This document shows, in pieces, positions 1 to 10,018 of a stretch of DNA of 64,000 bases (position 1 is the stretch's first letter; each line of letters begins with the position of its first letter). Below the pieces are notes generated by a model, which was not told the DNA's origin, did not search any database, and was given only the letters and a program-made list of their open reading frames with translations. This stretch comes from Ophiura sarsii (lineage: Eukaryota; Echinodermata; Ophiuroidea; Amphilepidida; Ophiuridae): positions 51,189,625 to 51,253,624 of the forward strand of contig CM069446.1 of assembly GCA_035610835.1 (NCBI GenBank). Direction: 5' to 3'. The translations under genes were made by a program, and so were the position numbers.

Positions 1-260
1 ATAACACGCCACATCAGATTTCCACCGCACACCGTCGACATTACCTATATATACCTTAAGCAACGTTCATCAGGATACGTCAAAACACCGCCAAATCCCT
101 CCCTTCCTAGGCAATGTCTTGCTAGACGTCCCGTAACTGATGTGCACATGCTCATATCAATTAAAATGTGTTGTCGTACATGTCGTAGTACACGGTTTAT
201 TCCTTATGGGACGCCTAGCAAGATATAGCCCCTTCCTAGTTGGCTGGCGCGGCATCGATT
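1..260. repeat. Fragment of a dispersed repeat with inverted internal motifs
   Basis: The 20-mer GGGACGTCTAGCAAGACATT reads on the minus strand at 132-113. A close variant, GGGACGCCTAGCAAGATATA, reads on the plus strand at 208-227, so the segment is internally inverted. A third variant occurs at 59392-59411 near the other end of the window. No open frame or gene signal is visible. It is probably one end of a mobile element that continues left of the window. Confidence 0.5.
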
Positions 261-815
261 GTGAAGGTCTTTCTAATTGACAAACACAAAAATTCAGATT
301 TTTTGTTTAAAAATAGAACATACCATTGTTCAGGAGATAATGAGTTTTCAAGATGTGTTGCTTATACAACATCATGCCGCGTGGCGAAAATGTTTTAAGT
401 GATTTTTTCCTTATTTTAAATTTTTTTTACGATACAATAATCATAGATTACTCGAATGTGAATTAAAAGTACACTTAATTTAGTCCAACATGAAACTATC
501 TCTTGTTATTTGTATTTGAAGAATGGAAGTACCTGAATATTACATATCAATAGTATTATATTAGGGCCTCTTAATGGATGGCCGACTGAAGATAGTGATG
601 TTACATTTTAAAAAGGATGGCATATTTACCTGCTATGTGGACGATTTCTTCATCTCCTAAGCTGGCGGCGTACACAATTGTGTGATGGTTGGTATTAATT
701 ATGGGCATTTGGAATAACACTACGTCTGTGGTGAACCCTGATTTACACCACGGACGAAGTGGTATTCCAGTGAACCGTCATTGTGATATAGCCCACTCTT
801 CTACTCCTATTTACA
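261..815. other. Non-coding stretch with one imperfect hairpin
   Basis: AT-rich sequence without a supported gene. The only structure I see is an imperfect hairpin at about 711-768, where GGAATAACACTACGTC pairs with the region ending GGACGAAGTGGTATTCC. Confidence 0.4.
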
Positions 816-3085
816 GATGACAGTTCACCCAGTAGAAGTCTGGACACTGGCATATATGTCTTGTCCGCCATTTACATAACCATTTATACATTTGTATTGT
901 ATGTCACTGCCATCGTTGTATGCCACTCCTGTTGACTATTGGTAGATGCCACTTATGCGATGTGTTCCATGCACACCCTGCTCACCGAGTAGAAGTCTGG
1001 ACACTGGCATATTTGCCTTGTCCGCCATTTAAATCACCATTTATTCAGTAGTCTGAATAGTATTGTATGTCACTGCCATCGTTGTATGCCACTCGTGTTG
1101 ACTAGGCCTATTGGCAGATGCCACTTATGCGATGTGTTTCATACACTGGCGTATATGCTTGTCCTCACCATATTTGTCTTGTCCGCCATTTACATCACCA
1201 TTTCTACAATAGTCTTGAATGTGACTGCCATCATTTTATGCCACTCCTGTTGACTATTGGTAGATGCCACTTATGCGATGTGTTCCATGCACACCCTGCT
1301 CACCTAGTAGAAGTCTGGAGACTGGCATATTTGTCTTGTCCGCCACTTACATCACCATCTATTCAGTAGTCTGAATAGTCTTGTATGTCACTCCCATCGT
1401 TGTATGCCACTCCTGTTGACTACGAGATGCCACTTATGCGATGTGTTCCATGCACAACCTGCTCACCCAGTAGAAGTCTGGACACTGGCATATATGTCTT
1501 GTCCGCAATTTACATCACCATCTTAGAGTAGTCTTAATAGTCTTGTATGTCACTGCCATCGTTTATACCACTCCTATTGACTTTTGGTAGATGCCACTTA
1601 TGCGATGTGTTCCATGCACACTCTGCTCACCCAATATAAGTCTGGAGACTGGCCTATTTGTCTTGTCCGCGATGTACAACACCATCTATACGGTAGTCTG
1701 AATAGTCTTGTATGTCACTGCCATCGTCTAATGCGACGCCTGTTGACTATTGGTAGATGCCACTTATGCGATGTGTTCCATGCACACCCTGCTCACCCAG
1801 TAGAAGTCTGGACACTGGCATATATGTCTTGTCCGCAATTTACATCACCATCTTAGAGTAGTCTTAATAGTCTTGTATGTCACTGCCATCGTTTATACCA
1901 CTCCTATTGACTTTTGGTAGATGCCACTTATGCGATGTGTTCCATGCACACTCTGCTCACCCAATATAAGTCTGGAGACTGGCATAATTTGTCTTGTCCG
2001 CGATGTACAACACCATCTATACGGTAGTCTGAATAGTCTTGTATGTCACTGCCATCGTTTATGCGACTCCTGTTGACTATTGGTAGATGCCACTTATGCG
2101 ATGTGTTCCTTGCACACCCTGCTCACCCAGTAGAAGTCTGGACACTGGCATATTTGTCTTGTCCGCCAGTTACATCACCGTCTATACAGAAGTCTGAATA
2201 GTCTTGTATGTAACTTCCATCGTTTATGCCACTCCTATTGACTATTGGTAGATGCCACTTATGCGATGTGTTCCATACACACCCTGCTTACCCAGTAGAA
2301 ATATGGACACTGGCATATATGTCTTGTCTGCCATTTACATCACCATCTATACAGTAGTCTGAATATAGTCTTGTATGTCACTGCCATCGTTTATACCACT
2401 TCTATTGACTATTGGTAGATGCCACTATCCAGTAGAAGTCTGGACACTGGCATATTTGTCTTGTACGCCATTTACATCACCATCTATACAGTAGTCATGT
2501 ATGTCACTGCCATCGTTTATGCCACTCATGTTGACTATTGGTGGATGCCACCTATGCGATGTGTTCCATGCACACCCTGCTCACCCAGTAGAAGTCTGGA
2601 CACTGGCATATTTGTCTTGTCCGCCATTTATATACATCACCATTTATACATTTGTATTGTATGTCACTGCCATCGTTGTATGCCACTCCTGTTGACTATT
2701 GGTAGATGCCACTTATGCGATGTGTTCCATGCACATCCTGCTCACCGAGTAGAAGTCTGGACACTGGCATATTTGTCTTGTCCGCCATTTAAATCACCAT
2801 TTATGCAGTAGTCTGAATAGTATGTATTGTATGTCACTGCCATCGTTGTATGCCACTCGTGTTGACTAGGCCTATTGGCAGATGCCACTTATGCGATGTG
2901 TTTCATACACTGGCGTATATGCTTGTCCTCACCATATTTGTCTTGTCCGCCATTTACATCACCATCTATACAGTTGTATTGTATGTCACTGCCGTCGTTG
3001 TATGCCACTCCTGTTGACTATTGGTAGATGCCACTTATGCGATGGGTTCCATGCACCTTGCTAACCCAGTAGAAGTCTTGCATTG
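816..3085. repeat. Satellite array A, unit about 157-168 bp, about 14 copies
   Basis: The phrase AGAAGTCTGGACACTGGCAT recurs near 834, 991, 1472, 1802, 2132, 2427, 2590 and 2751, with diverged copies between. Each unit also carries TATGCGATGTGTTCCATGCA and GTATGTCACTGCCATCG. Units are imperfect and vary in length. A higher-order layer is present: the two-unit block at about 1471-1653 recurs nearly verbatim at about 1801-1983, and the block at about 870-1170 recurs at about 2640-2950. Peptides such as HLCDVFHAHPAHPVEVW appear in several frames only because the DNA repeats; unit lengths are not multiples of three, so coding is unlikely. Confidence 0.9.
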
Positions 3086-3224
3086 AATGACTGAAATTAG
3101 TTTTCGTAGTCGATTGAAAACAGATATTTCGCCCGTAATTTGATCAGCATGGATATCAACATAATGTAATCTTAACTCCATATTTGGTCAAAAGAACCCT
3201 ATGTGCACCACTACTCAGGTTGTA

Positions 3225-3375
3225 AAGCATAAGGGGTCAAAGGTCACACAGGGGTCACTTAGGGGTCAAAACGTGGACTATTCTTTTCCTGTGCTCATTG
3301 ATAAGCCAAGATAAAAAGTCAATGATAAGTTTGGGGTCAAAGGTCAAAAAAGGGTCACTAGGGGTCAAAAGCCCT
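3225..3375. repeat. Cluster of GGGGTCA / AGGTCA words, including two DR1-like pairs
   Basis: GGGGTCAAAGGTCA occurs exactly at 3233-3246 and again at 3333-3346, with extra GGGGTCA words around 3251, 3271 and 3361. A hexamer pair separated by one base has the form of a DR1 nuclear-receptor half-site arrangement. It lies between two satellite arrays and may simply be decayed repeat, so a regulatory role is unproven. Confidence 0.45.
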
Positions 3376-3439
3376 CGACTAATATCCGTGATCTATGATC
3401 ACAATCATATCTAGTTTAATTTGCCTGACCGCCAAATGT

Positions 3440-6015
3440 CGAAATTTGGAAAATGGACCCAAATATCATTATATGATTAAATAATTCTTTTTTTTTGGAT
3501 ACGTATGAGATCCATGATACAAAAAAGTCAAGCCGCAATCAATTTGGCGACAAAAAAGTCATTCTAATAGAATTTTTAATTTTTTTTAAAATTCTAAAAT
3601 ATCAAAATTTGACAAATTAGCCCAAATACCATTATTTGGTTAAATAATTCAATTGTGTTTGGGTACGTATGAGATCGATGATGCAAAAAAGACAAACCGC
3701 AATCAATTTGGCGACAAAAAAAAGTCATTCGCGTAGAAATCATAATTATTTTTTTAAATTCTAGGCTTGACCGACAAATAGCAATATAAAAATTAGCCCA
3801 AATACCATTATTTGGTTAAGTAATTCAATTTTTGTTGGTACATATGAAATCGATGATACAAAAAACTCTTGGCGACAAAAAAAGTCATTCGCATAGAAAT
3901 CATAACAATTTTTTTTTTTAATTCTAGGCTTGACCGACAAATATCAAAATTGGAAAATTAGCCCAAATACCATTATTTGGTTAAATAATTCAATTTTGTT
4001 TGGGTACGTATGAGATCGATGATACAAAAAAGTCAAGTCACAATCAATTTGATGACAAAAAAGTTGTTCGCATAGAAATCATAACAATTTTTTTTTTAAA
4101 TTCTAGGCTTGACCGACATATCAAAATTTGAAAATTAGCCCAAATACCATTATTTGGTTAAATAATTCAATTTTGTTTGGGTACGTATGAGATCGATGAT
4201 ACAAAAAAGTCAAGTCACAATCAATTTGACGACAAAAAAGTCATTCGCATAGAAATCATAATTATTTTTGTTTAAATTCTAGGCTTGACCGACAAATATC
4301 AAAATTTGAAAAATTAGCCCAAATACCATTATTTGGTTATTAAAGTAATTCCATTTGTTTGGGTACGTATGAGATCGATGATATAAAAAAGTCAAGCCGC
4401 AATCAATTTGACCACAAAAAAGTAATTCGCATAGAAATCATAACAATTTTTTTTTTAAATTCTAGGCTTGACCGACAAATATCAACATTTGAAAAATTAG
4501 CCCAAATACCATTATTTGGTTAAATATTTCAATTTTGTTTGGGTACGTATGAGATCGATGATACAAAAAAAGTCAAGTCGCAATCAATTTGACGACAAAA
4601 AAAATTGTGTTCGCATACAAATCATAACAATTTTTTTTTAAATTCTAGGCTTGACCGACAAAAATCAACATTTGAAAAATTAGCCCAAATACCATTATTT
4701 GGTTAAATAATTCAATTTTCTTTTGGTACGTATGAGATCGATGATGCAAAAAAGTCAAGCCGCAATCAATTTGGCGACAAAAAAGTCATTCGCATAGAAA
4801 TCATAATTTGTTTTGTTTAAATTCTAGGCTTGACCGACAAATATCAAAATTTGAAAAATTAGCCCAAATACCATTATTTGGTTATTAAAGTAATTCAATT
4901 TGTTTGGGTACGTATGAGATCGATGATATAAAAAAGTCAAGCCGCAATCAATTTGACCACAAAAAAGTAATTCGCATAGAAATCATAACAATTTATTTTT
5001 TTAATTCTAGGCTTGACCGACAAATATCAAAATTTGAAAAATTAGCCCAAATACCATTATTTGGTTAAATAATTCAATTTTGTTTGGGTACGTATGAGAT
5101 CGATGATACAAAAAAGTCAAGTCGCAATCAATTTGACGACAAAAAAGTTGTTCGCATAGAAATCATAACAATTTTTTTTTATCATTCTAGGCTTGACCGA
5201 CAAATATCAACAAACAAAAATTAGCCCAAATACCATTATTGTTTGGGTACGTATGAGATCGATGATATAAAAAAGTCAAGCCGCAATCAATTTGACCACA
5301 AAAAAGTAATTCGCATAGAAATCATAACAATTTTTTTTTAAAATTCTAGGCTTGACCGACAAATATCAAAATTTGAAAAAATAGCCCAAATACCATTATT
5401 TGGTTAAATAATTCAATTTTTTTTGGTACGTATGAGATCGATGATACAAAAAAGTCAAGCCGCAATCAATTTGACGACAAAAAAGTCATTCGCATAGAAA
5501 TCATAACGATTTTTTTTTTAATTCTCGGCTTGACCGACAAATATCAACATTTGAAAAATTAGCCCAAATACCATTATTTTGTTAAATAATTCATTTTGTT
5601 GGGGTACATATGAGATCGATGATACAAAAAAGTCAAGCCGCAATAAATTTCATGACAAAAATGTCTTCATAGGCCTAATGATTTTTTTGTTAATTCTAGG
5701 CTTGACCGACAAATATCAAAATTTGAAAAATAGCCCAAATACCATTATTTGGTTAAATAATTCAATTTTTGTTGGTACGTATGACATCGATGTTACAAAA
5801 AAGTCAAGCCGCAATCAATTTGACAACAAAAAAGTAATTCGCATTGAAATCATTATGATTTTTTTTAAAATTCTTGGCTTGACCGACAAATATCAACATG
5901 AAAAATTAGCCCAAATACCATTATTTGGTTAAATAATTCATTTTTTGGGGGTACATATGAGATCGATGATACAAAAAAGTCAAGCCGCAATCAATTTCAA
6001 AAAAATATCTTTCGT
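3440..6015. repeat. Satellite array B, unit about 175-180 bp, about 15 copies
   Basis: Units begin near CCAAATACCATTATTTGGTT and continue through GGGTACGTATGAGATCGATG, CAAAAAAGTCAAGCCGCAAT, TTCGCATAGAAATCATAA, a T-run and TCTAGGCTTGACCGACAAAT. Copies are visible near 3631, 3807, 3969, 4148, 4326, 4509, 4690, 4868, 5053, 5391, 5570, 5741 and 5917. One unit at about 5222-5240 is shortened. Divergence rises toward both edges, as expected for unequal exchange acting mainly in the array centre. Confidence 0.92.
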
Positions 6016-6405
6016 GTATGAGCATTTAAAAAAAAAAATTAAGTAGGCCTGGCCCTGAGTCTGACCGACAAATGTCAACATTTTGAAAATGGACGCAAAT
6101 ATCATTAATATTAATGTATACATGGATAAATAATTCATTTTTTTTAAAGAACCGATCGTTTCTATGTGCGAGTCGATAATATACGTATTTTTTCTATTAA
6201 AAGGTATAGCCTATGCTAGGGATGTTCATATCATTGACTACAGAGGGCGACATTTTTTTGAAAATTAGTTGACCAAAATATGTAGAAAACTCCATGTTTA
6301 CCTCTAGATGAATACAGCGATCCCGGGACAGCGATGTAGGAATTCAGGTCGTTTCATCCCACCGCGTTTCATCCCAGAACGGTTTCGACCCTTTACCATT
6401 TCATC
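6016..6405. other. Non-coding spacer with repeated CGTTTCATCCCA words
   Basis: Decayed satellite B sequence passes into unrelated DNA at about 6180. From about 6350 the words GTTTCATCCCA and GTTTCGACCC recur several times, leading into the duplicated segment. No gene is visible. Confidence 0.4.
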
Positions 6406-7312
6406 CCATGGTCGTTTCGACCCAAAACCACTTCATCCCATGGTCGTTTCATCCCCGTGTAATATTCATACCAGTACAAACCATTGATACACATCACAGC
6501 GGGTAACGCGGGGATCGATTACAGAGCAATACACCCTGAACTATATGCACGTCTCCGTATCTACTACTTTATTAAAATATGGGGCCGCGCCGGTGAATCG
6601 CTCACGGAACGGCTCAGCGAGCATAGCGGCAATCGATTACAGGGCAATTACACCGTGAACTTATGCACGCCGCCGCCTTTCCGTATCTACTTCTTTACGG
6701 AATTCTTTACTACGATCACGGGGCCCGGGGAATCGCTCACGGACGGCTAAGCAAGCGTAGCGGGGTCAATTACAGGGCAATACACCGTGAACTTACGCAC
6801 GCCGTCTTTACTACTTTACGCGGAATCGCTCACGTAACGGCTCAGCGGACATAGCGGGGATCGACTAGGGCAATACACCCTGAACGGGAAGTGTCAACCC
6901 TTTTATTTTGATGATCAACTTTTGTTTCTAAGTTCGAGAATATTAGATATGATATAAGTACATACAAGTATACATTTATAGAAAGGAAATTTGATAAGGA
7001 ATCCAATGGTGATACCAAATAAACTGCATTTTGAGAAACTAACCAAAAAGCTATTTTGTGATCCTCATTTTTTAGACAACATAAATAAAAAACAAAATTT
7101 GGCCACGGTACTTTTTTTCTAATACAGATTTTTGTAAACAAGAAAATGTTGTCAAGGATCGCATTTTTTCTTTTTACACAAGGCTTAGTTTTGGAAATAA
7201 TGCTTAAACACCGGAAAAGTGTAAATTTAAGGGTGTTTTTTTGCATACATTTAGCTAGAAATGGATGCATATCTCGAGTTTAAAATCCATAATTGAAAAA
7301 ATGAGAAATGGT
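6406..7312. repeat. Tandem segmental duplication, left copy
   Basis: This copy matches 7323-8111 almost base for base, with only about 10 bp between copies. It contains a GC-richer core (about 6485-6890) built of three to four related subunits sharing ATTACAGGGCAATACACC, AATCGCTCACGGAACGGC and CAGCGAGCATAGCGG. It carries about 150 bp (about 7100-7250) absent from the right copy. Short open frames over it are shared by both copies but match nothing I recognise. Confidence 0.85.
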
Positions 7313-7322
7313 ATTCATTCAT

Positions 7323-8111
7323 CCCATATAGTCGTTTTGACCCAAAACCACTTCATCCCATAGTCGTTTCATCCCCGTGCAATATTCATACCAGTACAAA
7401 CCATTGATTGTCCATTGATTCGCTCAATATAGCACACATCACAGCGGGTAACGCGGGGATCGATTACAGAGCAATACACCCTGAACTATATGCACGTCTC
7501 TCCGTATCTACTACTTTACTAAAATATGGGGCCGCGCCGGTGAATCGCTCACGGAACGGCCTCAGCGAGCATAGCGGCAAACAGGGCAATTACACCGTGA
7601 ACTTATGCACGCCGCCGCCTCTCCGTATCTACTTCTTTACTACGATCACGGGGCCCGGGAAATCGCTCACGGACGGCTAAGCAAGCGTAGCGGGGATCGA
7701 TTACAGGGCAATACACCGTGAACTTACGCACGCCGTCTTTACTACTTTACGCGGAATCGCTCACGTAACGGCTCAGCGGACATAGTGGGGATCGACTAGG
7801 GCAATACACCCTGAACGAGAAGTGTCAACCCTTTTATTTTGATGATCAACTTTTGTTTCTAAGTTCGAGAATATTAGATATAAGTACATACAAGTATACA
7901 TTTATAGAAAGGAAATTTGATAAGGAATCCAATGGTGATATCAATGTGATACCAAATAAACTGCATTTTGAGAAATTAACCCAAAAGCTATTTTGCAATC
8001 CACATTTTTTAGACAACATAAATAAAAAAACAAAATTTGGCCACGGTACTTTTTTGGAAATGGATGCATATCTCGAGTTTAAAATCCATAATTGAAAAAA
8101 TGAGAAATGGT
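7323..8111. repeat. Tandem segmental duplication, right copy
   Basis: Second copy of the left segment, same orientation. It lacks the left copy's extra 150 bp, passing directly from GGCCACGGTAC to GAAATGGATGCATATC. It has about 28 bp (about 7406-7433) not in the left copy. The stretch AAGTATACATTTATAGAAAG shared by both copies is related to a repeat seen again at 61415-61885. Confidence 0.85.
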
Positions 8112-9290
8112 AGTAAAAGTCCGTAAAAGCATACCTGATAGTTTGATATATTTTTAGTTATGTTGTCTGAAAATTCGTAAAACTTCCTTCAAATTTGAAC
8201 TTCTAGAAAACATTGATTTAGTAAAAATATTGACATTTTCTACCATTTAAAAATGTTCACGGAATACACGGGCGTGTGACCTAAAAGGCGAGTATAAGCC
8301 TTAATACTATTATGAACAATCGAATAGACTATCAGATTCAATGTGAAGAAATTGGAAGAAAACTGAAATTTAAATGATCGTAAGATTGGCCTTTGTTTAC
8401 ATAGACATTGTTTTGCGCTCTCTTGTTTTTCGGTCTACGTCGCGAATATTCTACGTCGCGGCTATCACAACAACAACAAAAATGGAACCCGGGCAATTTT
8501 CTTGAGATTACAAAAGTTGTAAAGGACAGATTTTCAGAAAATATATTTTTGGTTACCTTGTCCGATCCGAATTGATCTCTCAAAATTCACATAGATGATA
8601 TTCACAGTTTATAGTCAGGGTGCAGGTGATGTCCCATTAATCATTGCATGTATTAGGTATTACTGTCAAGTCTTTTTAATTGAGGATTTTGTGATGCATA
8701 CTTTCCGATTTTAGTTTTAAACACCGTCCTTAAGGGTAGGGGAAACCCCATTTAGTGTAGTGCACCCATAAGCGGACTCTAATTCATATAGGAGGAATAC
8801 TACACGTCGAGAATTAATCGGGTTTTCGACATTTTCTGGATAATGACTTGTTGAAAACAATAACATGATAAATCAACAAATAACGTATTTTATTGAAAAA
8901 TTACATACAATTCAACTGAAAATGTAATTTAAGTACTACTAAAAGGTAACAAATAAAAGAAGTAATAATCAGAGACAATACAATTTCGCCTACGGCTCTT
9001 GCTCCAACACATCTCGTCCCTTGAAAACCCCGTGTTCTATTGCACCCAAAAGATAAAGATGCCGACGTTGGTGTGGTTGTTGCGGAGACAGTCTAATTAT
9101 TCTTCCAAAATCTTGTATGTTTTTCCGGCCCTTCAGCATGTATTAAGTAAAACTGCCCAACGGTTATGCATAGCTGAGTTGCTTTATACATCTTCCGGGA
9201 CGCGATGTAATTTACCGTAACAAACATGATACCTTTAGACGGAGTAAAGCGCATAGTATACACATGCACATGTACATTGTACAGCAATAC
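8112..9290. other. No supported gene
   Basis: AT-rich sequence lying downstream of the minus-strand kinase gene. Short open frames on both strands show no recognisable motif. I see no repeat array or RNA gene. Confidence 0.4.
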
Positions 9291-9291
9291 A

Positions 9292-9297
9292 TTTATT
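9292..9297 (-). terminator. Candidate AATAAA polyadenylation signal for the kinase gene
   Basis: TTTATT on the plus strand reads AATAAA on the minus strand, about 225 bases downstream of the kinase stop codon. This is a reasonable 3' UTR length. AATAAA is common in AT-rich DNA, so it is only a candidate. Confidence 0.3.
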
Positions 9298-9520
9298 ACA
9301 GTGTTTGGCCAAAAGTGTGAACGGGCCTCTCTGGTTAGGTCGATCGTTCGGCCCTTCCCCCAACACAAAAGTCACAATAATCTGTTAAAATGTTTACGTT
9401 TTATGACAATCTTAATAAATTGTTTAGTCGATCAATAACAAATATGGATAAGTCGGGCTCGTTGACCAAGGTTCCTTTTTTCCGTCGTCTAATTGACGTT
9501 CAACAAATTGATTGGAAAAA

Positions 9521-10018
9521 TTAAGAGATTCTGTATACCGCTTCCTTATTCGCCAAGAGGGCATGCAACTCAACAATAAGCAGCTCCGTTGAAGGTCTTT
9601 GCTTTGGGTTTGTTGCCTGACATGTATCACCGAGCATGCACAGCCCTGTGATATCAAATGCTCTTCCGACTTCTTTAAACAACCACCCAAGGGCGTAGGT
9701 CTCCGTTTCATAGGTATCTTCAGGAGGTTTCCCACCATGCAGCAACAGTTCCGGTGCCAAGTGAGGACAATCGCGTCTTTTCTCTTCAAACTGTGCTCTC
9801 GGGTAAACCGGTCTTTGTAGGAATTCATTATTGCACACGCCATTGTAGACGTTGTTGCCGTTGATTCGACGACATTGTCCCAGATCGATTAATTTACCAG
9901 AGTAGAGGGCGCCATCGTGTGGTTCACGAACGATGAGGACGTTGTCCGTTTTGATGTCACTGTGGAACATCCCTAATTTTTGTTGGACGTCTATGGCACT
10001 AACAACGTCGATAAGAAC
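9521..10018 (-). CDS. Kinase gene last exon: domain 2 catalytic C-lobe and stop
   Basis: The acceptor is ATTTATATAG before GTTCTTATCG. It encodes VVSAIDVQQ, HSDIKTDNVL, GKLIDLGQC, CPHLAPELLL, the TETYALGWLFKEVG helix and KQRPS, and stops shortly after that region. Alignment by eye with the domain 1 exon is collinear, with an insertion in the activation segment. The stop falls about 15 residues after the last shared helix. Confidence 0.85.
   Translation of the reverse strand, partial: VLIDVVSAIDVQQKLGMFHSDIKTDNVLIVREPHDGALYSGKLIDLGQCRRINGNNVYNGVCNNEFLQRPVYPRAQFEEKRRDCPHLAPELLLHGGKPPEDTYETETYALGWLFKEVGRAFDITGLCMLGDTCQATNPKQRPSTELLIVELHALLANKEAVYRIS

Noticed and set aside
1118..3064. Several open frames with peptides like CHLCDVFHAHPAHPVEVW
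   Set aside because: They follow satellite A. Unit lengths are not multiples of three and the same peptide appears in different frames, so they are by-products of the DNA repeat.
3440..6015. Possible CRISPR-like array because of regular repeats
   Set aside because: Repeats are about 180 bp with no short constant repeat and unique-spacer structure, and the context is eukaryotic.
8338..8583. Minus-strand 81-codon open frame downstream of the kinase gene
   Set aside because: No recognisable domain, and nothing in the context supports translation.
9424..9843. Minus-strand open frame of 139 codons starting MACAIMNSYKDRF
   Set aside because: It overlaps the kinase last exon in another frame and shows no motif; the kinase frame is clearly the real one.
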